Of a stretch of DNA of 7,571 bases, positions 1 through 6,462 are shown piece after piece. Under the pieces are notes generated by a model that saw nothing but the letters and a program-made list of their open reading frames with translations, was not told where the DNA came from and did no database searches. Each line of letters starts with the position of its first letter. Position 1 is the first letter of the stretch. Where the stretch lies: assembly GCA_022567875.1 (NCBI GenBank), contig JADFGB010000040.1, forward strand, positions 1 to 7,571, in the 5' to 3' direction. The position numbers and the translations under genes are program-made. The DNA is from Bacteroidota bacterium. GTDB taxonomy: Bacteria; Bacteroidota; Ignavibacteria; Ignavibacteriales; Ignavibacteriaceae.

Positions 1-551
1 CTTGCTTCAATTTCTATAAAACCAAGCTTTGGGCTTATTGTTATAAAGTAACTGTCATCAAGTCCGGTATCGTAAAAATATCTAATGACTCTTACATTAT
101 CACCAAAAAGGAACGCATTATAATCTACCCATTTATATATTTTAATATACGAAGTTGAATCTGTGGGGTCTCTGTCATATGCTATACTTACATGATCACT
201 GTTTGGATATGAAAAAATACTTATATCTAAGTCATATTTAAAGAACAACCATTCTCTATTATTCCTTATGTCATAATAGTAAATTCCTATTGAATCGGCT
301 CTAATAAAATCTTTGAAGTAGCCATAATAAGGGCTAAGTCTGAAATATTTATGACCATTAGGCATCAATGTATCGGTTGTAATTTTATAAACTAATGTAT
401 CGTAAGAAACAGGTGGACCAGATGGACTCCATTCTCCGCTTTTGAAATCCCATCTATTTCCAATTTCTAAAGGGAAATAAACAGTTGTATCTATCTGTGC
501 AGAAATGAAAACTTGTGAGAATAATAAAAACAATAATATTTTTAATTTCAC
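1..551 (-). CDS. Secreted protein of unknown function, N-terminal part (runs off the window edge)
   Basis: An open frame starts at GTG (549-551) and stays open to the window edge, giving about 183 residues. A TAA stop lies directly before the GTG in frame, and the first ATG is only near residue 62, so GTG is the sensible start; a GGGGTG stretch four bases upstream is a weak ribosome-binding site. The N-terminus (MKLKILLFLLFSQVFISAQ) is a clear Sec signal peptide, probably cut after Ala or Gln near residue 18-19. The mature part begins with a YFPLEIGNRWDF motif and is rich in Tyr, Asp and Phe. From memory, similar openings (FPL.xGNxW) are frequent in secreted Ignavibacteria and Bacteroidota proteins that end in a type IX sorting domain. 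That C-terminal end is outside the window, so type IX export is only a guess. No catalytic motif was recognised. It is separated from the upstream Omp85 gene by 170 bp and may have its own promoter. Confidence 0.8.
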   Translation of the reverse strand, partial: MKLKILLFLLFSQVFISAQIDTTVYFPLEIGNRWDFKSGEWSPSGPPVSYDTLVYKITTDTLMPNGHKYFRLSPYYGYFKDFIRADSIGIYYYDIRNNREWLFFKYDLDISIFSYPNSDHVSIAYDRDPTDSTSYIKIYKWVDYNAFLFGDNVRVIRYFYDTGLDDSYFITISPKLGFIEIEA

Positions 552-721
552 TTAGCACCCCGAAGTTAGATTAAATGGCTAAAATTTTAATAGATATAAT
601 TTGTTTAATAAAATAAGAAAAAATAAATGAAAAAGTAAAGGGGAAAACGCAGATTCAATCCATAATCAGACGGATGCGGTAGTTAATAAGAGAAATCATA
701 AAAATCACATCTCAATTATAT
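552..721. other. 170-bp intergenic spacer
   Basis: The spacer lies between the Omp85 stop and the GTG start of the next gene. It is AT-rich with stops in all frames and no convincing tRNA or small ORF. A GC-richer patch at about 649-682 can fold weakly on the minus strand (CGCA pairing with TGCG, followed by TTTT), which might act as a poor terminator for the Omp85 transcript, but the stem has a large asymmetric loop. I could not assign a promoter with confidence. Confidence 0.5.
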
Positions 722-2734
722 TTAGAAGGCTTCTCCAATACCGAATTGAAGGATAAAATTACTCCAAACTTTTTTATCAAAAATAAATCTTCTGTCATTC
801 GGGTCATAAAACTTAAAAGCAAAATCTATTCTGAACGGAGCTATCAGTGTATAATACCTAAAACCCACACCTACAGCTACAGCCATTTGATCCCACCGAA
901 ATTGTTTATACCCCAGCCAAGAATTTCCGGCATCGGCAAAAAAAGTAATACCGTAGTGATTTAGAAATCTGTATCTGTATTCAAGGGAGGTCTCAAATAA
1001 AAAAGTCCCTCCTTTAACATTGGGCCCTTGTCTTATTCCGGTTCTTAAAATAGGTGTTCCTTCAGGAACAAGTTCATTTGTTCTCCAACCTCTAATTGAG
1101 TTGCTTCCGCCTGCATAAAATGTTCTATTAATTGGGATACCTGCAAAATCACCTACATAAGCCTGAACGTGCCCTATTTTTGTTCTAAATGCTAAAATTG
1201 AATTTCTTTTGTGAGAAAGATTAAAATACATTGAGTTGGTAATTAGTATTTTATAAAAAAGTGCACCGTCGAACTTATTACCCCTAATTTTTGTAATTAG
1301 ATAAGGAATTGAGTTGGCTGTCTCTACTTGAAATGATAGATTATACCCTTTAGTTGGGAATAATAAACTGTCAATTGTGGTTGATCCAAAATTTACCCCT
1401 ATGGCAGAAATAGTTTTAATAGATAAACTATCATTATAAGTCCTGTAAATTTCATTTGACTGTTCGATGTTATAAGAAATACTTAGAAAATTAATTAATG
1501 TATGCCTTGGTAATTCAAATTCAAATTTTAGTTTTGTGCCGTAAATTGTATTATTATAAGTTTTCTGTTTATTGATAGTGGCATAATTTTCCCACGTTCC
1601 AAATATATTTTTACCGAATAAATAAGGTTGTTCAAATTTTACTCGTGCATCAACATAACCTAAAAGCGTTGTATCTCTGAAAGAAAATTTCTTAAAGATA
1701 TCTCCAAAATTTACTTGGAAAATATCTTGTACACCAAAGGATGTGCTGATAGTCATTTTTCTTGCCTCTCCAAGAAAATTTTTTCTTATGTAAGTAACCC
1801 CCAGTCCAAGATTAAATGCACTTTGCTGATTGTTAATTATAATTTCCGGAGAAATTTCATTCATTAGTCCGATATTACCCTGTAGTTTTAGGGGTACTTT
1901 ATTTCCTGATGTATCTTTTTTAACTCCGGAAAGAGAAACAGTATTAAATAAACCTGTACGGAAAAGCCTTATTTGATTCAGTCTTATTTTTTCAAGGTCG
2001 TAAAAATCACCGGTTTTAAAACCACTGATTTTTTTAAGAAGTTTATTCTCTACAACATCAGAGCCTACACCACTTTTTTCAATTATTACCGAATCAATTG
2101 TATAACGTTTACCGGTTGTAAAATAAATATTAATACTTGTTTTATTTTTAAGTGTGTCAAGATAAATTAATGTACTGTCAAATGAGGCAATCATGTAGCC
2201 GGTATTAAGTAAAGTGCTAAAAGCCCTGTCTATATTGCTTGCCAACAATCCTTGTGAATAAATTTTTGTAGAATCCATTTCTAAATCATTACGTATTGAT
2301 TGTTTTATCTCTGGAGGTAAATTATTAATACCGATTATTTTTGTTTCACCATAGTTTGCCGGTTTATTTTCGTTAATGAAGTATGTAAGTCTTACGTTTT
2401 TACTTGAAGTATCAATTTCTGTTTTGCTTGTTACATTTACTTTAAAAAAACCATTCGAAAAATAATAACCCTTAAGAGCATCTATATCTTTTTGCACATT
2501 AGTTGAATCAAAGTAAGAAGCCCCCCTCGAAAAACCCGTGATTGAATTTATAAATTTCCAAAACCACCAGGGACTTTCTTGAGAGTATATAACATAATCA
2601 AGCACAGATGATGAGTATTCTTCATTACCTTCAAAGTCTATTGATTTCAGCTCATATTTTCCAACTTCCTGAGCAAATAAGTTCAAGCTTAGAAATAAAA
2701 ATATTGATAAAGTTATATATAATTTATTTTTCAT
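722..2734 (-). CDS. Omp85/BamA-TamA family outer-membrane beta-barrel protein
   Basis: This 670-residue protein starts with a Sec signal peptide (residues 1-22, ending LNLFAQ, with no lipobox). About three POTRA-like repeats follow: roughly 25-122, 128-208 and 211-287. The last has the typical pattern of a pre-barrel POTRA (SGFKTGDFYDLEKI, then RLFRTGLFNTVSL). The region from about 295 to 670 is a beta-barrel of alternating aromatic and polar strands, with the Omp85 loop-6 signature AGGSNSIRGW (541-550; the RGF/RGY motif as RGW) and a terminal Phe, the usual signal for barrel assembly. Known Omp85 proteins insert or translocate proteins at the outer membrane. At 670 residues with three POTRAs it resembles TamA more than classical five-POTRA BamA. 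Unlike Bacteroidota TamL it is not lipidated, and no tamB is visible. Its exact substrate cannot be told. It lies 25 bp after the lipoprotein gene and probably shares its transcript. No Shine-Dalgarno is seen before the ATG. Confidence 0.93.
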   Translation of the reverse strand: MKNKLYITLSIFLFLSLNLFAQEVGKYELKSIDFEGNEEYSSSVLDYVIYSQESPWWFWKFINSITGFSRGASYFDSTNVQKDIDALKGYYFSNGFFKVNVTSKTEIDTSSKNVRLTYFINENKPANYGETKIIGINNLPPEIKQSIRNDLEMDSTKIYSQGLLASNIDRAFSTLLNTGYMIASFDSTLIYLDTLKNKTSINIYFTTGKRYTIDSVIIEKSGVGSDVVENKLLKKISGFKTGDFYDLEKIRLNQIRLFRTGLFNTVSLSGVKKDTSGNKVPLKLQGNIGLMNEISPEIIINNQQSAFNLGLGVTYIRKNFLGEARKMTISTSFGVQDIFQVNFGDIFKKFSFRDTTLLGYVDARVKFEQPYLFGKNIFGTWENYATINKQKTYNNTIYGTKLKFEFELPRHTLINFLSISYNIEQSNEIYRTYNDSLSIKTISAIGVNFGSTTIDSLLFPTKGYNLSFQVETANSIPYLITKIRGNKFDGALFYKILITNSMYFNLSHKRNSILAFRTKIGHVQAYVGDFAGIPINRTFYAGGSNSIRGWRTNELVPEGTPILRTGIRQGPNVKGGTFLFETSLEYRYRFLNHYGITFFADAGNSWLGYKQFRWDQMAVAVGVGFRYYTLIAPFRIDFAFKFYDPNDRRFIFDKKVWSNFILQFGIGEAF

Positions 2735-2759
2735 TTATCGGCAGAAGCGTCAATAGTTA

Positions 2760-3398
2760 TTAAAGAATATTGTCATCTAAATTAATATCTGTTGAACTGA
2801 CCTTTATGTTTGGGAAATCTCTTTTTGCATTACCTATAAAAAAATATTTAATTTCTTTTCTTCTAATATTTTTTGAGATGTATAGTTGATCAAGTTTTTT
2901 TGATATTGAAACTAAATGTGAATAGTAGGTTTCATTTTCCTTAAAATTAATTATATAGGAGAATTGCTCTCCACCCATACTGCCCATATAATAATCATTT
3001 GAATTATAATAAAGAAGTTCATAATTAAAGAAAGGAAATTTTATTTTGTTTGTTAGAGATTTAGTTAATGAACCCCTTAAAACTTTTGTGCTTGAGATAA
3101 CAGAAAGTTCCGTTTCTTTTAATCCTAATAAAAAGAATTGAATGCCTGTAGTATCTATTTTATTAATTTCTTTTGCAGCAGCTATTCCAAAATCACTATT
3201 GTTAATAAAATTTCCTTTAACAGCAAAGTGCACATTCTCACCTAAAACATCTCTAACCTTTTTCAGTAAAAATTCTTGGGACTCATATTTTTTTAATAGA
3301 ATTTTTATATCTTCTTTCCCAGGTTTTCTACTGCAACCATTAAGTATAAAAAAAGATATAAAAAATAATAGAAATAAATATTTGTTAATTAATAACAA
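2760..3398 (-). CDS. Hypothetical lipoprotein, TTG start overlapping the upstream gene
   Basis: This 212-residue protein was not recognised as any family. The N-terminus is a type II signal peptide: Lys6, a hydrophobic stretch, then the lipobox LNGC with the lipidated Cys at residue 22. The mature protein is about 190 residues, mixed alpha/beta, Lys- and Tyr-rich, with no catalytic motif I can name. A central Gly/Met-rich turn (YYMGSMGGEQFSY, about 137-149) stands out. The start is TTG (3396-3398). An AAGGGA ribosome-binding site sits six bases upstream, an in-frame TAA lies a few codons further up, and no ATG could give the signal peptide. The gene overlaps the last 14 bases of the transpeptidase-like gene, so translation is probably coupled. 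The lipoprotein likely sits on the periplasmic side of a membrane; a link to cell-wall or outer-membrane work is inferred only from its neighbours. Confidence 0.85.
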   Translation of the reverse strand: MLLINKYLFLLFFISFFILNGCSRKPGKEDIKILLKKYESQEFLLKKVRDVLGENVHFAVKGNFINNSDFGIAAAKEINKIDTTGIQFFLLGLKETELSVISSTKVLRGSLTKSLTNKIKFPFFNYELLYYNSNDYYMGSMGGEQFSYIINFKENETYYSHLVSISKKLDQLYISKNIRRKEIKYFFIGNAKRDFPNIKVSSTDINLDDNIL

Positions 3399-4077
3399 CT
3401 TTTGTCCCTTTTTTTATTACAGTAAAAAGTTCATCAATATCATCATCACTAATAGCAATAGAGCCGTCAGTCCAATTAAACACAAAAGGAAGATTCTTAA
3501 ATATAAAGTTAAGTTTACCAATACCGTGAATACCTATGTTGCCGCCAAGGTTTGTTTTAAGAAATAGACAATCTTTATAATAGAATTCATACTTTAATTG
3601 GTCAAATTGCTGCTGATTAATTATTCCTTTTCTAAGTCCACTCATTGCATCGGATAAATTTGGGTAATTTAATCTAAAGAATTTATGATATTTATTAAGA
3701 GTATCAATTGCGCAAATTTTATATTCTCCCGCCGGTGTGCTTAGGTCACCTATTTTAGTTTTTGTCTTCTTTATATTTTGACCAAATACAGCCCTGTAAG
3801 ATTTTATAAATAATGTATCATCATATATGGATAATGAATAATTTTGTCTGTTAATAATAATGTTTGGAGAACTAATACTTGTAATCCCTTTTAATTTCAT
3901 TTGTTCTTTAAGAGGAATCTCCCTTATATTAATAATAATTCCGTATAAAATAACACCTGACAAAAAAAGAATTATGCCTCCACTTAAAAGAAAAACATTT
4001 CCCCAAATATTACTACTAAAGTGATTGGAATAAACTTCCAAATTATCTTTTACATTGTTATTTTTATTTATTGACAT
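3385..4077 (-). CDS. Membrane-anchored L,D-transpeptidase-like (YkuD/ErfK) protein with Ser in place of the catalytic Cys
   Basis: This 230-residue protein has a polar N-terminus, one transmembrane helix (about residues 28-51) and a periplasmic YkuD-type domain (about 70-230). Family motifs are present: GDLSTPAGEYKI (110-121), FFRLNYPN (133-140), and IGIHGIG with the expected catalytic His184. In active members the following block reads [ST]-x-GC-[IV], with the Cys attacking the peptide; here it reads NWTDGSIAIS, so the nucleophile position is Ser206 (codon TCT at 3460-3462, one base from TGT). The fold resembles the YafK/ErfK side of the family, whose members form or cut peptide cross-links or lipoprotein links in peptidoglycan. 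With Ser the protein may be inactive, a binding pseudoenzyme, or an unusual Ser enzyme; a base-call error is also possible. It is the first gene after the frr terminator and overlaps the lipoprotein gene by 14 bp. Upstream ribosome-binding signals are weak. Confidence 0.88.
   Translation of the reverse strand: MSINKNNNVKDNLEVYSNHFSSNIWGNVFLLSGGIILFLSGVILYGIIINIREIPLKEQMKLKGITSISSPNIIINRQNYSLSIYDDTLFIKSYRAVFGQNIKKTKTKIGDLSTPAGEYKICAIDTLNKYHKFFRLNYPNLSDAMSGLRKGIINQQQFDQLKYEFYYKDCLFLKTNLGGNIGIHGIGKLNFIFKNLPFVFNWTDGSIAISDDDIDELFTVIKKGTKVVIN
3405..3410 (-). promoter_or_regulatory. Ribosome-binding site that fixes the TTG start of the lipoprotein
   Basis: AAGGGA on the minus strand lies six bases before the TTG codon, inside the last codons of the transpeptidase-like gene. 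Its spacing supports TTG as the true start and suggests translational coupling of the two genes. Confidence 0.65.
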
Positions 4078-4083
4078 TTTTAC

Positions 4084-4098
4084 TCAGTTAATCAGTTA
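4084..4098. repeat. Two direct copies of TAACTGA just before the transpeptidase-like gene
   Basis: On the minus strand TAACTGA occurs twice with an 8-base period, ending six bases before the ATG at 4077. It lies in the untranslated leader, so it could be a protein-binding or RNA site, but in AT-rich DNA a two-copy 7-mer may be chance. Confidence 0.35.
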
Positions 4099-4162
4099 GC
4101 TCTATTTAAATTGAATAAAAAATTACGAATAAAGAAAATAAAATGTTTTTTAAAATAATTAC

Positions 4163-4199
4163 AAAAAAAAACCCAATTTCAATTTCAAGAAACTGGGTT
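4163..4199 (-). terminator. Rho-independent terminator after frr
   Basis: On the minus strand the stem arms at 4189-4199 and 4170-4180 pair over 11 bp (AACCCAGTTTC with GAAATTGGGTT, including one G-U pair), with an 8-base loop, followed at once by a run of Ts. It begins 22 bases after the frr stop codon. It closes the translation cluster and separates it from the envelope genes. There is no T-run on the other side, so it works in one direction only. Confidence 0.9.
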
Positions 4200-4221
4200 A
4201 AAACAAAATGAAAGAAACTGC

Positions 4222-4776
4222 TTAAACCTCCATAATTTCTTCTTCTTTGTTTTTAAGAATTTCATCAACTTTTTTTGTATGTTCGTCTGTTAATTTCTGA
4301 ATATCGTCTTCAGCGTCTTTAAGCTGATCTTCCGAAATCTTTTTTTCTTTTTCCAATTTCTTAAGATGGTCATTGGCATCTCTTCGGATATTTCTTATTG
4401 CAATTTTTATATCCTCGCCAAAATTTTTTACAAGTTTTACCAGTTCTTTTCTTCGTTCTTCGTTTAGAGGTGGAATGGGTATCCTGATGTTACTGCCATC
4501 ACTAACAGGGTTAAGCCCTATATTTGCTTCTAAAATTGCTTTATCAACTGCAGGCACAATAGATTTATCCCAGGGTGTAATAGAAAGATTATGAGCATCT
4601 AAAACTGAAATATTGCCTACTTGATTCAGTGGTGTCAAATTTCCGTAATAATCTACTTTTATTCCGTCTAATAGTGTAGTTGTTGCTTTACCTGTTCTAA
4701 TTTTAACAACTTCATTTCTTAAAGCTTCAATTGACTTATCCATTCTGGATTTAGCATCTTGTTTTATGGCTTCCAT
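4222..4776 (-). CDS. frr: Ribosome recycling factor
   Basis: The 184-residue protein matches the usual family length (about 185). RRF works with EF-G in the cytoplasm to split the post-termination ribosome so that subunits can be reused. Recognisable blocks are the N-terminal helix with [24 protein letters not shown] (split here as residues about 22-45), the domain II segment [16 protein letters not shown], the [15 protein letters not shown] hinge-helix region, and the basic helix with [10 protein letters not shown] (about 128-137), which carries Arg residues that contact the ribosome. The C-terminal helix is Lys/Glu-rich, as in the family. The start is supported by AAGAGG five bases upstream. 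The gene follows pyrH with a 42-bp gap, the standard order, and is ended by a strong terminator. Confidence 0.98.
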   Translation of the reverse strand: MEAIKQDAKSRMDKSIEALRNEVVKIRTGKATTTLLDGIKVDYYGNLTPLNQVGNISVLDAHNLSITPWDKSIVPAVDKAILEANIGLNPVSDGSNIRIPIPPLNEERRKELVKLVKNFGEDIKIAIRNIRRDANDHLKKLEKEKKISEDQLKDAEDDIQKLTDEHTKKVDEILKNKEEEIMEV

Positions 4777-4781
4777 AAATG

Positions 4782-4787
4782 CCTCTT
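4782..4787 (-). promoter_or_regulatory. Ribosome-binding site of frr
   Basis: AAGAGG on the minus strand lies five bases before the frr ATG. It shows that this genome does use Shine-Dalgarno pairing for some genes, whereas pyrH and the Omp85 gene lack it. Confidence 0.7.
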
Positions 4788-4818
4788 TTAATTTTAATTA
4801 AAATCTCAACGGCTTTGA

Positions 4819-5535
4819 TTAGTGATTAACTAAAGTTCCAACCTTATTACCCATCACTAATTTAAGTAAATTATTCGGTTTATCCATATTAAAAACAACT
4901 ATGGGCATACTGTTTTCTTGACATAAACTTATTGCAGTTAAATCCATCACCCTTAAATTATTTTTTAGAATATCTAAATATGAAATATTTTCAAACTTAG
5001 ATGCTTCAGGATTTAGTTCGGGATCTTTGTTGTAAACACCGTCAACCCTTGTGCCTTTTATTATAATTTCAGCTTCAATTTCAACTGCTCTTAGTGATGC
5101 AGCAGTATCTGTACTAAAATACGGATGTCCGGTTCCCGCACCAAAGATTACAACCCGGCCTTTTTCCAAATGTCTGATAGCACGTCTTCTTATATACGGT
5201 TCGGCAATTTCTTGCATTTGAATTGCGCTCATCAGTCGTGAATATACACCTTGATGTTCAATTGCACTTTGTAAAGCCAAAGAATTAATAACTGTTGCAA
5301 GCATTCCCATTTGGTCCCCTGTAACTCTGTCAATGCCTTGGTCTGCAGCACTTAATCCTCTGTAAATATTTCCACCGCCAATTACAATACCGAGTTCAAC
5401 ACCGGCATCGTGAACTTTTTTAATTTCTTGAGCAAAAAATTTAACGACATTATGGTCAATGCCAAATCCTTTCTTACCCATTAATGATTCGCCACTTAGT
5501 TTAAGAAGAATACGTTTGTATTTAGGTTTTTCCAT
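4819..5535 (-). CDS. pyrH: UMP kinase (uridylate kinase)
   Basis: The 238-residue protein is a bacterial UMP kinase of the amino acid kinase fold (E. coli form 241 residues). It phosphorylates UMP to UDP with ATP in the cytoplasm, the entry step to UTP and CTP; family members are hexamers usually activated by GTP and inhibited by UTP. Visible motifs in order: [14 protein letters not shown] with the phosphate-binding Lys (about 7-20), [12 protein letters not shown] (glycine-rich loop), [20 protein letters not shown] (UMP site), [16 protein letters not shown], and [13 protein letters not shown] (nucleotide-binding block), then the C-terminal [10 protein letters not shown]. No key residue appears changed. 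It follows tsf by 67 bp, a spacer that contains a terminator-like hairpin, so it may have its own promoter or depend on read-through. The leader just before the ATG is A-rich with no Shine-Dalgarno. Confidence 0.98.
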   Translation of the reverse strand: MEKPKYKRILLKLSGESLMGKKGFGIDHNVVKFFAQEIKKVHDAGVELGIVIGGGNIYRGLSAADQGIDRVTGDQMGMLATVINSLALQSAIEHQGVYSRLMSAIQMQEIAEPYIRRRAIRHLEKGRVVIFGAGTGHPYFSTDTAASLRAVEIEAEIIIKGTRVDGVYNKDPELNPEASKFENISYLDILKNNLRVMDLTAISLCQENSMPIVVFNMDKPNNLLKLVMGNKVGTLVNH

Positions 5536-5562
5536 TTAGAGTTTTTTTTATAGTTTAAATAT

Positions 5563-5594
5563 AAAAAAAGGTCTTAATAAAATTAAGACCTTTT
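5563..5594 (-). terminator. Terminator or attenuator hairpin between tsf and pyrH
   Basis: On the minus strand two perfect 13-bp arms (5582-5594 and 5566-5578, AAAAGGTCTTAAT and its complement) enclose a 3-base loop, and the second arm runs into seven Ts. It starts eight bases after the tsf stop. This is a good intrinsic terminator, though the outer stem is A-T, so partial read-through into pyrH-frr is likely. A terminator at this point is also known in E. coli. Confidence 0.87.
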
Positions 5595-5602
5595 GAAAAA
5601 GA

Positions 5603-6457
5603 TTATTTATTTTCATCACCTAGATGAAAACGGTGAAAATGAACAATACTTACATCAGTTTCATTTCGTGTGTTCAATTCTTTGATAAGTATATCTATGG
5701 TTTTTGTATTGTCTTTAATGTAAGCTTGTTCAATAAGACAATTTTCCTTATAGTATTTATTCAATTTACCTGATGATATTTTATCTAAAATTTGTTCTGG
5801 TTTTCCTTCTTTTCTTGCTATCTCTTTATAAATTTCAATTTCTTTGTCAACAACTTCCTTTGATATTTCTTCGCGATTTACACAAACAGGTTTCATTGCT
5901 GCAATCTGCATAGCGATATCTCTTCCTAAATTATTTAATTCATCAGTAGCATTAGAAACATTTCCAAATTTCATAACCACTCCCAATTTAGATCCCATAT
6001 GTACATAATCTACAAACATTGCATTTTCATCATTCTCGTTAATGAATCGAGAAACTTCAATTTTTTCTCCAATTTTTCCCATTAGATCAGTTAAAGAATT
6101 ATTAACTTTTTCATCACTTAAAAGAGATTCTAAATCTTTGTGTTTATTTGTATGAATATTTTCTAAAATGGAATTTGAAAATGAAACAAAATCGTTACCT
6201 CTTGCAACAAAGTCTGTTTCGCAATTAACTTCAACAATTGTAACAGATTTTTTATTATTAGAAACCTTTGTAAGCACCATGCCTTCGCTTGTAGATTTCT
6301 CTGCTCTTTTGGCTGCAACTGATGCTCCTTTTTTTCTTAATAGTTCGATCGCTTTTTCCATGTTACCGTCGGTTTCAGTAAGAGCTTTCTTACAGTCCAT
6401 CATGCCGACACCGGTTTTTTTCCTTAATTCATTTACTTGTGATGCAGTGATAGCCAT
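5603..6457 (-). CDS. tsf: Elongation factor Ts
   Basis: The 284-residue protein is close to the E. coli length (283). EF-Ts binds EF-Tu-GDP in the cytoplasm and releases GDP so that EF-Tu can be reloaded. The N-terminal UBA-like domain (about 1-55) has the standard VNELRKKTGVGMMDCKKAL pattern. The core follows with EVNCETDFVARGNDF (about 76-90), whose TDFV motif inserts next to the EF-Tu nucleotide site. The C-terminal part holds the usual EGKPEQILDKI segment of the coiled-coil region, then an EQAYIKD motif. The gene is five bases behind rpsB. An AAGGA within the last codons of rpsB, 11 bases before the ATG, is the likely ribosome-binding site, so the two are probably translated together. The start agrees with the family's MA-[IT]-TA opening. 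Confidence 0.98.
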   Translation of the reverse strand: MAITASQVNELRKKTGVGMMDCKKALTETDGNMEKAIELLRKKGASVAAKRAEKSTSEGMVLTKVSNNKKSVTIVEVNCETDFVARGNDFVSFSNSILENIHTNKHKDLESLLSDEKVNNSLTDLMGKIGEKIEVSRFINENDENAMFVDYVHMGSKLGVVMKFGNVSNATDELNNLGRDIAMQIAAMKPVCVNREEISKEVVDKEIEIYKEIARKEGKPEQILDKISSGKLNKYYKENCLIEQAYIKDNTKTIDILIKELNTRNETDVSIVHFHRFHLGDENK

Positions 6458-6462
6458 AATAA

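Noticed and set aside
595..600. TATAAT on the plus strand, resembling a -10 box
   Set aside because: No plus-strand gene follows it, and the sequence is expected often in DNA this AT-rich.
649..682. Possible terminator hairpin after the Omp85 gene
   Set aside because: The pairing is short and broken by a large asymmetric loop, so it does not meet the standard of the two clear terminators in this window.
3142..3567. Plus-strand open frame across the lipoprotein and transpeptidase-like genes
   Set aside because: Both minus-strand genes have signal or family motifs, and this frame has none and no ribosome-binding site of note.
4791..4804. Perfect 14-base palindrome ATTTTAATTAAAAT between pyrH and frr
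   Set aside because: It is purely A/T in an AT-rich spacer with no loop and no T-run pattern, so chance is the best explanation.
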